The notes under the pieces: model-generated | Databases searched by the model: none | What the model saw: only the letters and a program-made list of their open reading frames with translations | What the model was told of the DNA's origin: nothing | Assembly: GCF_013177315.1 (NCBI RefSeq) | Contig: NZ_CP053661.1 | Location: 4,650,001 to 4,714,000 of the forward strand | Source: Thermoleptolyngbya sichuanensis A183 | GTDB lineage: Bacteria; Cyanobacteriota; Cyanobacteriia; Elainellales; Elainellaceae | Length of the DNA stretch: 64,000 nucleotides | Direction of reading: 5' to 3' | Made by a program: the position numbers and the translations under genes | Shown here: in pieces, positions 8,577 to 16,308 of the stretch | Layout: each line of letters begins with the position of its first letter | Numbering within the stretch: position 1 is the stretch's first letter

Positions 8577-9626
8577 CTACAATCCCAAATGTTTTTGCAC
8601 CTGCCGCAGGGTGCGCTGCATGTCGGGGAGGCGTTTCCAGGCGGCGGCGATGCGGCGAAATTCGGTGGCGGGCATGGCGGGTGCGCCCATGATGATGCTG
8701 TTGGGCGGAATATCGGCGTGGAGCATGGATTTCCCGGCAATTTGGCTGAAGTTGCCGATGTGTATTTGGTTATTGATGCCGACCTGTCCGCCAACGATGA
8801 CGCGATCGCCCAGGCTGCTGCCGCCGGCCATGCCTGTTTGAGCGGCGATCGCGCAGGCTTCGCCAATGGTGCAGCCGTGACCGATCTGGACGAGATTGTC
8901 GATCTTGGTGTTGCGGCGGATGCGGGTTTCGCCGACGGCGGGGCGATCGACGGCACTGTTGCAACCGATTTCTACGCCGTCTTCGAGGACGGTGCGGCCG
9001 GATTGCTCCATCTTGAGCCAGCCGTCGCGGGTGGGGACGAAACCGAAGCCTTCGGAACCGATGACTGCGCCGCTGTGGATGACGCAATCTGCGCCGATTT
9101 GGGTGCGCTCGTGGAGGGTGCAGTTGGCATGGAGGATGGTGCGATCGCCCACGGAAACGCCGGGATACAGCACGACGTTGGGATGGATGCAAACGTGGTC
9201 GCCAAGGACGCAGCCTGTCTGGATCACCACATTTGCGCCGATGGAGATATGCTTGCCGAGGGTGGTGGTGGGGTCGATGATGGCGCTGGGGTGAATGCCG
9301 GGGGCGGGCTGAAAGGGTTGGTAAAACAGGGCGATCGCCTGGGCAAAGAGGAGGCGCGGGTTGGGGGTGGCGACCCAGGCGATGGAGCGATCGCTGGCGG
9401 CCTGTTGCAGGGCGGCATCCTGGGGCAAGATCAGGGCGCTGGCGGCGGTGGTAGCGACCTGCTTGGCAAATTTACCGCCTTCGATGTAGCTGAGGGTGCC
9501 GCTGGGGGCCGATTCGATGGGAGCGATCGCGCTGATCTCTGGGTCAAGGTCGGGCTGCTGGGGGAGGCTGCTATCCAGGGTGTGACCTGGCTTGCCAAGC
9601 TGGTAGACAATTTCGCTAAAGCGCAT
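8577..9626 (-). CDS. lpxD: UDP-3-O-(3-hydroxyacyl)glucosamine N-acyltransferase
   Basis: A 349-residue LpxD, which adds a 3-hydroxyacyl chain to the amino group of UDP-3-O-acylglucosamine in lipid A synthesis. The N-terminal ~100 residues are the uridine-binding LpxD domain (starting MRFSEIVYQLGKPGHTLDSS). From about residue 110 a left-handed parallel beta helix of hexapeptide repeats follows (IHPSAIIDPTTTLGKHISIG and onward). The expected catalytic histidine lies in VQIGHGCTIGE. The end is a helical bundle (FRRIAAAWKRLPDMQRTLRQ). Length is normal for the family. It is convergent with the DUF1565 gene. Confidence 0.93.
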   Translation of the reverse strand: MRFSEIVYQLGKPGHTLDSSLPQQPDLDPEISAIAPIESAPSGTLSYIEGGKFAKQVATTAASALILPQDAALQQAASDRSIAWVATPNPRLLFAQAIALFYQPFQPAPGIHPSAIIDPTTTLGKHISIGANVVIQTGCVLGDHVCIHPNVVLYPGVSVGDRTILHANCTLHERTQIGADCVIHSGAVIGSEGFGFVPTRDGWLKMEQSGRTVLEDGVEIGCNSAVDRPAVGETRIRRNTKIDNLVQIGHGCTIGEACAIAAQTGMAGGSSLGDRVIVGGQVGINNQIHIGNFSQIAGKSMLHADIPPNSIIMGAPAMPATEFRRIAAAWKRLPDMQRTLRQVQKHLGL

Positions 9627-9662
9627 TTTGACAGTCTCTTCGACAGACTCTTAGGGGTGGAT

Positions 9663-10427
9663 CTATGAAGGGTGGGCATCGTTGGGCTGCACCGGGCTGA
9701 CTTTGGCTCGAAACAGCAAGCGATCGCCCCAATAGTATCCAGCAAAGCGCACCCGAATGCGATCGCCCGGTTGCACTGCTGTCCTGGAAGCCTCCATCAG
9801 CTCGTGCTTTTGGGGGTCATAGCCTGCTTCGCTGCCAATCGGCGCAATGGTGGTCACGTCCCAATCGGTGAGCAGTCGCTCAAGCGGGCGCAAGTGGGGC
9901 ACGAGTTGCCGAGCTGGAAAGTCGGGGTTTTGCTCAATCACATTCAGGAAGACGGGCAGTTTTTCGAGCAACGGCTCTAGCTGCAACAGCGCGGCCCGCT
10001 GGCAGGACTGGACGGCTTCGGCGGTCTGCCGTTCGACTTGGCGCTGCAACCGCTCATACTCTTTTTGCAGAGTCGTATTTTGCAGGGTCGTATTTTGCAG
10101 GGTCGTATTTTGCAGAGTCGTATTTTGCAGGGTCGTAGGCGATTCGGATCGAGCAGCTTTTGAAGTGGACTGTAGGTCTAGACGTGCGACGGGCGGAGAA
10201 CCCGAAAAGGTGGCAATCAGGTTGCTAATCGAGGTGTCTAAGGCGTGGCTGAGTCGGGCGATCGCTCCCACGCGCAGCTTTAGCACGCTGCCGCGCCGCA
10301 TTTGGTCGATTTGCCAGGTGGACACGCCTGCTTGCTGAGCTAGGGCGGCAAAGCTGGGGATGCCAGCCTGCTGCATGAGCGATCGCAACTGCGGCGTATA
10401 GGGAAACGAATCTTTAGACGAAGCCAT
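9663..10427 (-). CDS. HTH domain fused to a GrpE-like module
   Basis: A 254-residue protein from the ATG at 10427 (MASSKDSFPYTPQ). Residues about 12-65 look like an XRE/Cro-type helix-turn-helix (FAALAQQAGVSTWQIDQMRR). A linker contains five TTLQN/K repeats from a 15-bp DNA tandem array. Then comes a coiled-coil-prone stretch (KEYERLQRQVERQTAEAVQS) and a C-terminal part that matches the GrpE pattern (LLEKLPVFLNVIEQNPDF, then IGSEAGYDPQKHELME, then PGDRIRVRFAGYYWGDRLLF). GrpE is the DnaK nucleotide exchange factor; here the module is truncated and joined to a DNA-binding head. It lies 31 bases downstream of the sulfiredoxin gene on the same strand, so an operon is likely. Function is inferred only. 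Confidence 0.7.
   Translation of the reverse strand: MASSKDSFPYTPQLRSLMQQAGIPSFAALAQQAGVSTWQIDQMRRGSVLKLRVGAIARLSHALDTSISNLIATFSGSPPVARLDLQSTSKAARSESPTTLQNTTLQNTTLQNTTLQNTTLQKEYERLQRQVERQTAEAVQSCQRAALLQLEPLLEKLPVFLNVIEQNPDFPARQLVPHLRPLERLLTDWDVTTIAPIGSEAGYDPQKHELMEASRTAVQPGDRIRVRFAGYYWGDRLLFRAKVSPVQPNDAHPS
10063..10137. repeat. 15-bp coding tandem repeat, five copies
   Basis: Five head-to-tail units of ttttgcagRgtcgta lie in frame in the HTH-GrpE-like gene and encode TTLQN repeats. The unit length is a multiple of three, so copy-number change would keep the frame. Confidence 0.9.
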
Positions 10428-10458
10428 GCGGTGAGCCAAACACGCGGTGAGCCAGACG

Positions 10459-10719
10459 CTATGCCAAGTGCATCTTAAGAATCGACGGAGAGGCCCGCCG
10501 CACCTTGCATAAAATCGTCTCATGTCCCAGGCGCGAACAGGCCTCAAAACGGTGGCAGCCTGAAAATCCGTAATATTGCCCGTCTACTTCTAGTACGTCA
10601 ATCGGCTCCTGGAGTCCAATTTCTTGGATGGATTCCATCAGCGCCCGGACTTTTTCTTGGTCATTTTGGCGAAAGAGCGGTCGCTGGATTAAGCGAATGG
10701 GGATTGCTTCGATTCTCAT
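10459..10719 (-). CDS. srxA: Sulfiredoxin
   Basis: An 86-residue protein from the ATG at 10719 (MRIEAIPIRLIQRPLFRQND), with the ParB/Srx fold and the sulfiredoxin signature FSGCHRFEAC, where the cysteine is the catalytic residue. Sulfiredoxin uses ATP to repair over-oxidised (sulfinic) 2-Cys peroxiredoxin in the cytoplasm. The length is typical for cyanobacterial Srx. The frame continues upstream by 30 codons of non-family sequence. The HTH-GrpE-like gene follows on the same strand, 31 bases away, and may be co-transcribed. Confidence 0.88.
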   Translation of the reverse strand: MRIEAIPIRLIQRPLFRQNDQEKVRALMESIQEIGLQEPIDVLEVDGQYYGFSGCHRFEACSRLGHETILCKVRRASPSILKMHLA

Positions 10720-11015
10720 GGCAGTGAAAAGGGTGGTGGAACGTCGTGTGCAGTGCAGTTTGTGCAATGTAGTTTGTGCAAGGCAGGTCTGGTGAGGCTG
10801 CATCTGCACCAGCAGCCTTGGCTGCCTGACACAAGTGCCTCAAATGGGGGAAGTACGTAACGTAGTTTCAAGGATTTTAGGAGATGTGTCAGGCAGTCAG
10901 CCAGCAGCCTGCTTCTCTTAAGCATACTCATAACGAGTATGACTTGCAAACAATCGCCCTGGAAACTCGCTAGACGGGGCTTTGCGGCTTGCTTAGGTGT
11001 TTTTCGGACTTTTTT
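10720..11015. other. Upstream region of sulfiredoxin
   Basis: No gene is visible. The minus strand here must hold the srxA promoter. A gtGCAGTTTGTGCAatgtaGTTTGTGCA stretch near 10750-10780 contains repeated GTTTGTGCA words. The region ends at a MITE-like element. Confidence 0.35.
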
Positions 11016-11155
11016 AGAGCTAATTTGTAAAGGAGCCTGAAAGCCTTGTTAATCAAGGATTTCCGAGAAACCTCTTTTCCTGGGCAAACATGACCTCAAA
11101 GCCACACATGCCAAGAGTTTCAGGCTTCTTAAGATTTGCTTCATAAATTAGCTCT
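11016..11155. mobile_element. MITE-like element family A, copy 1
   Basis: A 140-bp element with terminal inverted repeats AGAGCTAATTTGTAAA and AGAGCTAATTTATGAA (the second on the other strand) and no open frame. A copy with apparently a single mismatch lies at 31511-31650. The termini are flanked by T/A-rich bases, compatible with TA-target insertion by a mariner/IS630-type transposase. Confidence 0.8.
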
Positions 11156-11264
11156 TAATACTTCTTCACGGATTCTTCATGATTTTTCTGCGTAAGTAGC
11201 GCCGCAGGAACCGCGTTTCTGATGAAAATATTGTAAATTATGCTAGCAATATAAAAACTTGAGA

Positions 11265-12426
11265 GGGAGCATCCCACTTTCGCGAAAACAGTGCGAAGGG
11301 TGAGAATGGGAGGGTAGCCCCAGGGATGACTCACCATGACACCTGAAGACCAAAAGCGATTGGAAACTTGTACAGCAGAGATCGCCGAGATTTTGTATCG
11401 CAATAGCAACCGAGAGGGGCTCGATAGTCTAGAAGGCATCGAGCAGACTGTACGACGGCAAATGCTAGAGGAGGTGAGCCCTCGAGTTGCCCTTTTTTTG
11501 TCAACCAGAAAGCCTACCCCGCCCGAGGCCGGGTTCGCCGATTGAAGAGTTTAGTAGGGGTCCTTGAGATTCGTCAAAGTCAGGCAGAACGGTTAGGCGT
11601 AAAGGCTTACAGCCGTCTCAGTGGTGGCCTAGAGAAAGCCAACCTACGCTTAAGTGCCAACGAATCGTTTCAAGATGCAGAGGATGACATCGTAGCCCTG
11701 ACCGGGATGCGGGTCGGGCACTCGACCCAACAACGTCTGGTGGGGCGTCAGTCGTTCGAGTCTGCCGAGGCTAAACAAGGCGTCAGTGAGGTCAGCATTG
11801 ATGGCGGCAAAGTCCGTCTGCGTGACCTGCTAGAGTCCGATAGCCCGTGGCGAGACTACAAAGCGGTGCGGGTGGAGGGGATTTATTACAACGCCTTCTT
11901 CCAAGACAATGACAGCTTGATTGATTATCTCAGCGCTCAACGCTTGCTCTCCCCACTGGTCTGTCTGGGCGATGGTCACGCTGGGGTGTGGAATCTGTTT
12001 GCTCAACTCACCACCGTTGAGACCCGTTGGGAAATCCTCGATTGGTACCATCTCAAAGAAAACCTCTACAAAGTCGGTGGGTCGCTCAAGCGCTTAGCAG
12101 CGGCGGAAATGCTGTTATGGCAAGGTCAAGTGGAAGCCGCCAGGGCCCTCTTTGCCGACTGTCGGCGCAAGCAAGCCCGCAATTTTGAAGCCTATCTGAG
12201 CACCCATCGCTCTCGCATCGTGAATTATGGGTTCTACCAGGCTGAGCAACTCTGTTCTATTGGATCAGGAGCCGTAGAATCGGCTGTCAAACAGATTGGG
12301 CGACGCCTCCAAATTTCGGGTGCTCGCTGGAATACGGCCTCCGTTAATGCCATGTTGAGTCTGCGCTGTGCCTACCTCAATGGACAGCTCGCCAGTTGAC
12401 TGTTTCATCGAAAGTGGGATGCTCCT
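11265..12426 (+). mobile_element. ISKra4-type insertion sequence, copy 1
   Basis: A 1162-bp element with terminal inverted repeats of about 27 bases (GGGAGCATCCCACTTTCG inward; the far end reads AGGAGCATCCCACTTTCG on the other strand). It is flanked by the 9-bp direct repeat AACTTGAGA at 11256-11264 and 12427-12435, a clear target-site duplication. It carries one transposase in two overlapping frames. An apparently identical inverted copy lies at 13384-14545. Confidence 0.92.
11336..12399 (+). CDS. ISKra4-family transposase, two frames joined by frameshift
   Basis: Frame 1 runs 11336-11545 (69 codons, MTPEDQKRLETC) and frame 2 continues to 12399. The frames overlap, and frame 2 stays open through the overlap. 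A T TTT TTG heptamer at 11494-11500 is a good site for programmed -1 slippage. Slipping there gives ALFFVNQKAYPARGRVRRLK and then SLVGVLEI, one protein of about 354 aa. Catalytic-domain landmarks are VSIDGGKVR, LGDGHAGVWNL and GSGAVESAVKQ. The protein would catalyse DDE-type transposition of the flanking element. Translation of the downstream frame alone from TTG at 11542 is the alternative. Both IS copies have the same arrangement, so this is not a random mutation. Confidence 0.88.
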
Positions 12427-12523
12427 AACTTGAGAACAAGGCTCTCGAATGTAACCTAATATTTCTCTGTTGGCTTTATTTAGTTAATGTTTTTCGCTTT
12501 ATTAATAGCTGATAGGCCTTCGT

Positions 12524-12562
12524 ATTGTGGCTGTAGATTGTGGCTGTAGATTGTGGCTGTAG
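12524..12562. repeat. 13-bp tandem repeat, three copies
   Basis: Three units of ATTGTGGCTGTAG lie between the IS and the glycosyltransferase remnant. No coding function. Confidence 0.85.
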
Positions 12563-12659
12563 ATAGTAAGGCAACGTTTTACAGCGATGTCGTATTGGTA
12601 TTCTTCGGGCTAACAATATCTTGATTTCTATCTTCTAAAACTCTTAGCTGTTGCTGTAT

Positions 12660-13383
12660 ATGGGGCTGAATCTCTACGTCTTGTCTGAAAATTCTCCTGA
12701 TAATCAACATGTAGGTTGGTCAGTCAGTCAGAATCTAGAAGAAGTTCTATCCAGTGTTTTTAAGCCTGTCTTTCTCTACCCCACTCATAACCAGTCAATT
12801 CGGCTGGGTTCGCTGAAAGTTTCCGATCGCTATGTGTCTTTTACTCGACGATATCGGCATCGCCTGTTTCGCTCCTGGTATGAGTTAGAGCAGTTGCCCA
12901 GTTTGGATTCTGGGATAAATGTATTGCTTATTGTAGGGCTTGGGTCGCAGTTCCTACTGTCGATGCATACGCTCGGCCCTCTGCTGAAACGGTTTGATGT
13001 CAGAATTGGTTACCTGTTGGATGGGTTTAGCGCAAATCACCTCAATCCTGCCGCCATTTCTTGCCTGGACTATCTGTTTACAATCAGTCAGGATATGGCT
13101 GATTCTGTGAGAGAGACGCACGGCATTAATGCGATGTACTTGCCGCTTGCGACAAATACGTTGAGGGTGGAACTCAATCGGCAGCATCGCTGGATTGATA
13201 TCTTGAGCTATGGTCGGCGAAATGAAGCGATCCATCGACAGCTTCATGCGCGATTTGGAGGAGCAGAGAGCGATCGCTTTTATTTGTATTCCACCTTTTC
13301 CAAGCCTGATCTGCTTGACCGAGGCGAGCATGTGATGCTCCATTCGAGGTTGCTCAATCATGCAAAAATCAGCCTTTGCTTTG
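12660..13383 (+). pseudogene. Glycosyltransferase-like protein, 3' part deleted by IS
   Basis: From the ATG at 12660 (MGLNLYVLSENSPDNQHVGW) about 241 codons of genuine-looking sequence are seen, then the frame runs into the inverted repeat of IS copy 2 at 13384 and stops inside it at 13433. The sequence resembles cyanobacterial glycosyltransferases of the GT1/GT4 kind: an N-terminal Rossmann-like half with LSCLD-type DYLFTISQDMADSVRE, and the start of the second domain (DILSYGRRNEAIHRQL, HAKISLCFE). The nucleotide-sugar binding half is missing, and no continuation is found beyond 14545. Loss of function is likely. Assignment to a precise family is uncertain. Confidence 0.7.
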
Positions 13384-14545
13384 AGGAGCATCCCACTTTC
13401 GATGAAACAGTCAACTGGCGAGCTGTCCATTGAGGTAGGCACAGCGCAGACTCAACATGGCATTAACGGAGGCCGTATTCCAGCGAGCACCCGAAATTTG
13501 GAGGCGTCGCCCAATCTGTTTGACAGCCGATTCTACGGCTCCTGATCCAATAGAACAGAGTTGCTCAGCCTGGTAGAACCCATAATTCACGATGCGAGAG
13601 CGATGGGTGCTCAGATAGGCTTCAAAATTGCGGGCTTGCTTGCGCCGACAGTCGGCAAAGAGGGCCCTGGCGGCTTCCACTTGACCTTGCCATAACAGCA
13701 TTTCCGCCGCTGCTAAGCGCTTGAGCGACCCACCGACTTTGTAGAGGTTTTCTTTGAGATGGTACCAATCGAGGATTTCCCAACGGGTCTCAACGGTGGT
13801 GAGTTGAGCAAACAGATTCCACACCCCAGCGTGACCATCGCCCAGACAGACCAGTGGGGAGAGCAAGCGTTGAGCGCTGAGATAATCAATCAAGCTGTCA
13901 TTGTCTTGGAAGAAGGCGTTGTAATAAATCCCCTCCACCCGCACCGCTTTGTAGTCTCGCCACGGGCTATCGGACTCTAGCAGGTCACGCAGACGGACTT
14001 TGCCGCCATCAATGCTGACCTCACTGACGCCTTGTTTAGCCTCGGCAGACTCGAACGACTGACGCCCCACCAGACGTTGTTGGGTCGAGTGCCCGACCCG
14101 CATCCCGGTCAGGGCTACGATGTCATCCTCTGCATCTTGAAACGATTCGTTGGCACTTAAGCGTAGGTTGGCTTTCTCTAGGCCACCACTGAGACGGCTG
14201 TAAGCCTTTACGCCTAACCGTTCTGCCTGACTTTGACGAATCTCAAGGACCCCTACTAAACTCTTCAATCGGCGAACCCGGCCTCGGGCGGGGTAGGCTT
14301 TCTGGTTGACAAAAAAAGGGCAACTCGAGGGCTCACCTCCTCTAGCATTTGCCGTCGTACAGTCTGCTCGATGCCTTCTAGACTATCGAGCCCCTCTCGG
14401 TTGCTATTGCGATACAAAATCTCGGCGATCTCTGCTGTACAAGTTTCCAATCGCTTTTGGTCTTCAGGTGTCATGGTGAGTCATCCCTGGGGCTACCCTC
14501 CCATTCTCACCCTTCGCACTGTTTTCGCGAAAGTGGGATGCTCCC
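13384..14545 (-). mobile_element. ISKra4-type insertion sequence, copy 2 (inverted)
   Basis: A 1162-bp element in opposite orientation to copy 1, with the same terminal inverted repeats and identical encoded protein sequences. No target duplication is seen: the left flank reads gcctttgctttg and the right flank agacggatgc. Absence of the duplication, plus loss of the 3' part of the glycosyltransferase gene, suggests a deletion next to the element after insertion. Confidence 0.92.
13411..14474 (-). CDS. ISKra4-family transposase, copy 2
   Basis: Identical protein to copy 1, with frame 1 at 14265-14474 and frame 2 from 14268 to 13411. The same run of seven T residues (seen as A on the plus strand near 14310-14316) offers the -1 slippage site. 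Both catalytic and N-terminal parts are intact, so the element may still be active, and both copies could act in trans on each other. The identical pair points to a recent transposition. Confidence 0.88.
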
Positions 14546-14658
14546 AGACGGATGCTTTTCCCAATGGGATGGTTGATGATAGAAATGGGAGCTTGTGAGG
14601 CGGGCAAGTTGCTGGATGTTCTGCGCCAAATTCCCCAATCTCCAATCCCCAATCCCTC

Positions 14659-15039
14659 ATGACCCTACCAACGATTGAATTTTTTGAAGGCATTCCCGAA
14701 GACCTGAGCGGCGTGAGCCTGAGGCGCGATCGCACGACAGGCGCTCAGTTTGTCGTGATGACGTTCGAGCAGCTCAAGTCTATCGAGCGGTTCCAGAGCT
14801 TCACTAACCGCTTTAATAAAGCCCTCTGCCTGACAGATGAAGAAGGCCGCATCGAGATCGAACCCGACAGCATAAAGTTTATCTTTGGCGGCGACGAGGG
14901 CGACGAGCTAAAGCGGGTGGAATGCCGCTTTGAGCTAGTCCGCGAGGAACATTGGGCGCGGTTTATGCGGTTTATGAATCGCTATGCCGAAGCGAACGGC
15001 ATGGAATATCAGGGCAAAGAGACTAACCGCGAAAACTAG
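14659..15039 (+). CDS. Photosystem II assembly protein Psb28 family, probably Psb28-2
   Basis: A 126-residue protein of the Psb28 family. Landmarks are IEFFEGIPEDLSGVSLRRDR near the N-terminus and the C-terminal VECRFELVREEHWARFMRFM followed by NRYAEANGMEYQGK. Psb28 proteins bind transiently to PSII assembly intermediates on the cytoplasmic face of the thylakoid. The long central insertion and the GMEYQGK tail fit the second paralogue (Psb28-2, as in Synechocystis slr1739) better than Psb28-1; this is from memory of the family. No clear ribosome-binding site precedes the ATG. It lies only about 110 bases from the IS copy 2 edge and is intact. Confidence 0.82.
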   Translation: MTLPTIEFFEGIPEDLSGVSLRRDRTTGAQFVVMTFEQLKSIERFQSFTNRFNKALCLTDEEGRIEIEPDSIKFIFGGDEGDELKRVECRFELVREEHWARFMRFMNRYAEANGMEYQGKETNREN

Positions 15040-15090
15040 CTGGGCGGCGATCCTCCCTGGATTCCTTTTGATACAAAAGGGCTGCGTGAA

Positions 15091-16152
15091 TTAGCTCACT
15101 TGCTTAGCTTGCAGACCCACTAAGTCCGCAGGTTTCACCACGCCATATTCGGTGATGATGCCCGTAATTAGCTCCGCAGGCGTGACATCAAACGAAGGAT
15201 TGTAGTAGTCCAAGCCCTCCGGCGCGATAATAGTTTCGCCGATTTGATAGATCTCGATGGGGTCGCGCTCCTCGATGGGGATTTTGCCACCGTCGCTGAG
15301 GCTGAAGTCCACCGTGGAGAGCGGCGCAGCGACATAGAAGGGAATATTGTGGGCGCGAGACACCAGCGCCAGACTGTAGGTGCCGATTTTGTTGGCGGTG
15401 TCGCCATTGGCGGTGATGCGGTCTGCGCCCACCACGACGGCATCCACCAGCCCGCGCTGCATACAGTGCGCCGCCATGCTGTCGGTGATCAGCGTAGTGG
15501 GGATACCTTCCTGCACGCATTCCCAGGCAGTGAGGCGGGCCCCTTGCAGGCGGGGGCGTGTTTCGTCGGCATAGAGCCGCTCCAGCCGATCTTCTCGCCA
15601 CACGGAGCGCACGACCCCCAGGGCCGTGCCGTAACCTGCGGTGGCCAGGGCCCCGGCGTTGCAGTGGGTCAGCAGGCGCAGCTTGTGGGGCGTGGTAGGC
15701 AGGGCGGCTAGTCCGTGGTCGCCGATCGCCCGACAGGTTTCCAGGTCTTCGGTCTGGATTGCCTGCGCCGTTTGCAATAGCGCTGTTTTGAGATAGTCCA
15801 CCGGGCCGATGGTCTGCCGTGCCACCTTCAGCATCCGCTCTGTGGCCCAAAACAGGTTAACGGCGGTGGGCCGGGTAGCCCGCAGCTTCATCGCCACAGA
15901 CTCTAACTCGCGCAAAAACTGATCGCGATCGCCCGTCTCGATTTCTCTGGCTCCCAGATACATCCCGTAGGCAGCCGCCACGCCGATTGCGGGGGCCCCG
16001 CGCACGATCATGGTTTTAATGGCGATCGCCATGTCATCACAGCGGCTAATCTGCACCAGGTCATATTCAGTCGGCAGTCGGTTTTGGTCAATCAGCCAAA
16101 CATGGTCGTCTTGCCAAATCACAGGATAGACCTGCGAGGTTGGGAGGTTCAT
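15091..16152 (-). CDS. mtnA: S-methyl-5-thioribose-1-phosphate isomerase
   Basis: A 353-residue MtnA, related to eIF2B, which isomerises methylthioribose-1-phosphate to methylthioribulose-1-phosphate in the methionine salvage pathway. Family motifs are [20 protein letters not shown] near residue 50, [20 protein letters not shown] around the catalytic cysteine near 160, and [20 protein letters not shown] with the catalytic aspartate near 240. Length is normal. A strong hairpin lies in the upstream gap to the subtilisin gene (16205-16248). Confidence 0.94.
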   Translation of the reverse strand: MNLPTSQVYPVIWQDDHVWLIDQNRLPTEYDLVQISRCDDMAIAIKTMIVRGAPAIGVAAAYGMYLGAREIETGDRDQFLRELESVAMKLRATRPTAVNLFWATERMLKVARQTIGPVDYLKTALLQTAQAIQTEDLETCRAIGDHGLAALPTTPHKLRLLTHCNAGALATAGYGTALGVVRSVWREDRLERLYADETRPRLQGARLTAWECVQEGIPTTLITDSMAAHCMQRGLVDAVVVGADRITANGDTANKIGTYSLALVSRAHNIPFYVAAPLSTVDFSLSDGGKIPIEERDPIEIYQIGETIIAPEGLDYYNPSFDVTPAELITGIITEYGVVKPADLVGLQAKQVS

Positions 16153-16204
16153 AGGACAGGGTCAGGGGGGTAGAGGTCTAGCTTTGTCCTAAATTAACCC
16201 CCCA

Positions 16205-16248
16205 GTGGGCCGAAACGCCAGAGGCCAGACCGTCTGGGCGTAGCCCAC
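16205..16248. other. Two-tier hairpin between subtilisin and mtnA
   Basis: A perfect 6-bp outer stem (GTGGGC at 16205-16210 with GCCCAC at 16243-16248) encloses an inner stem (CGCCAGA with TCTGGGCG, one bulged G). On the minus strand it sits after the subtilisin gene and before mtnA. It lacks a following U-run, so it may be a non-canonical terminator, processing site or leader structure. Confidence 0.35.
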
Positions 16249-16308
16249 AGAATTCAGGAACATTTTCCAAAACGAACCAGGAGCGCAGGCCCCCGGTTCT
16301 GGAATTCC

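Noticed and set aside
8385-9668. A 427-codon open frame on the plus strand opposite lpxD
   Set aside because: It is glycine/alanine/aspartate-rich antisense of the hexapeptide-repeat gene and shows no family pattern; lpxD on the minus strand is clearly real.
11265-14545. Composite transposon made of the two IS copies and the gene between
   Set aside because: The outer flanks do not form a target duplication, while copy 1 has its own 9-bp duplication. The pair therefore arose by separate events.
14546-14662. Continuation of the truncated glycosyltransferase beyond IS copy 2
   Set aside because: One frame is open (GACEAGKLLDVLRQIP), but it does not resemble the missing sugar-nucleotide domain and then runs into typical intergenic repeat words.
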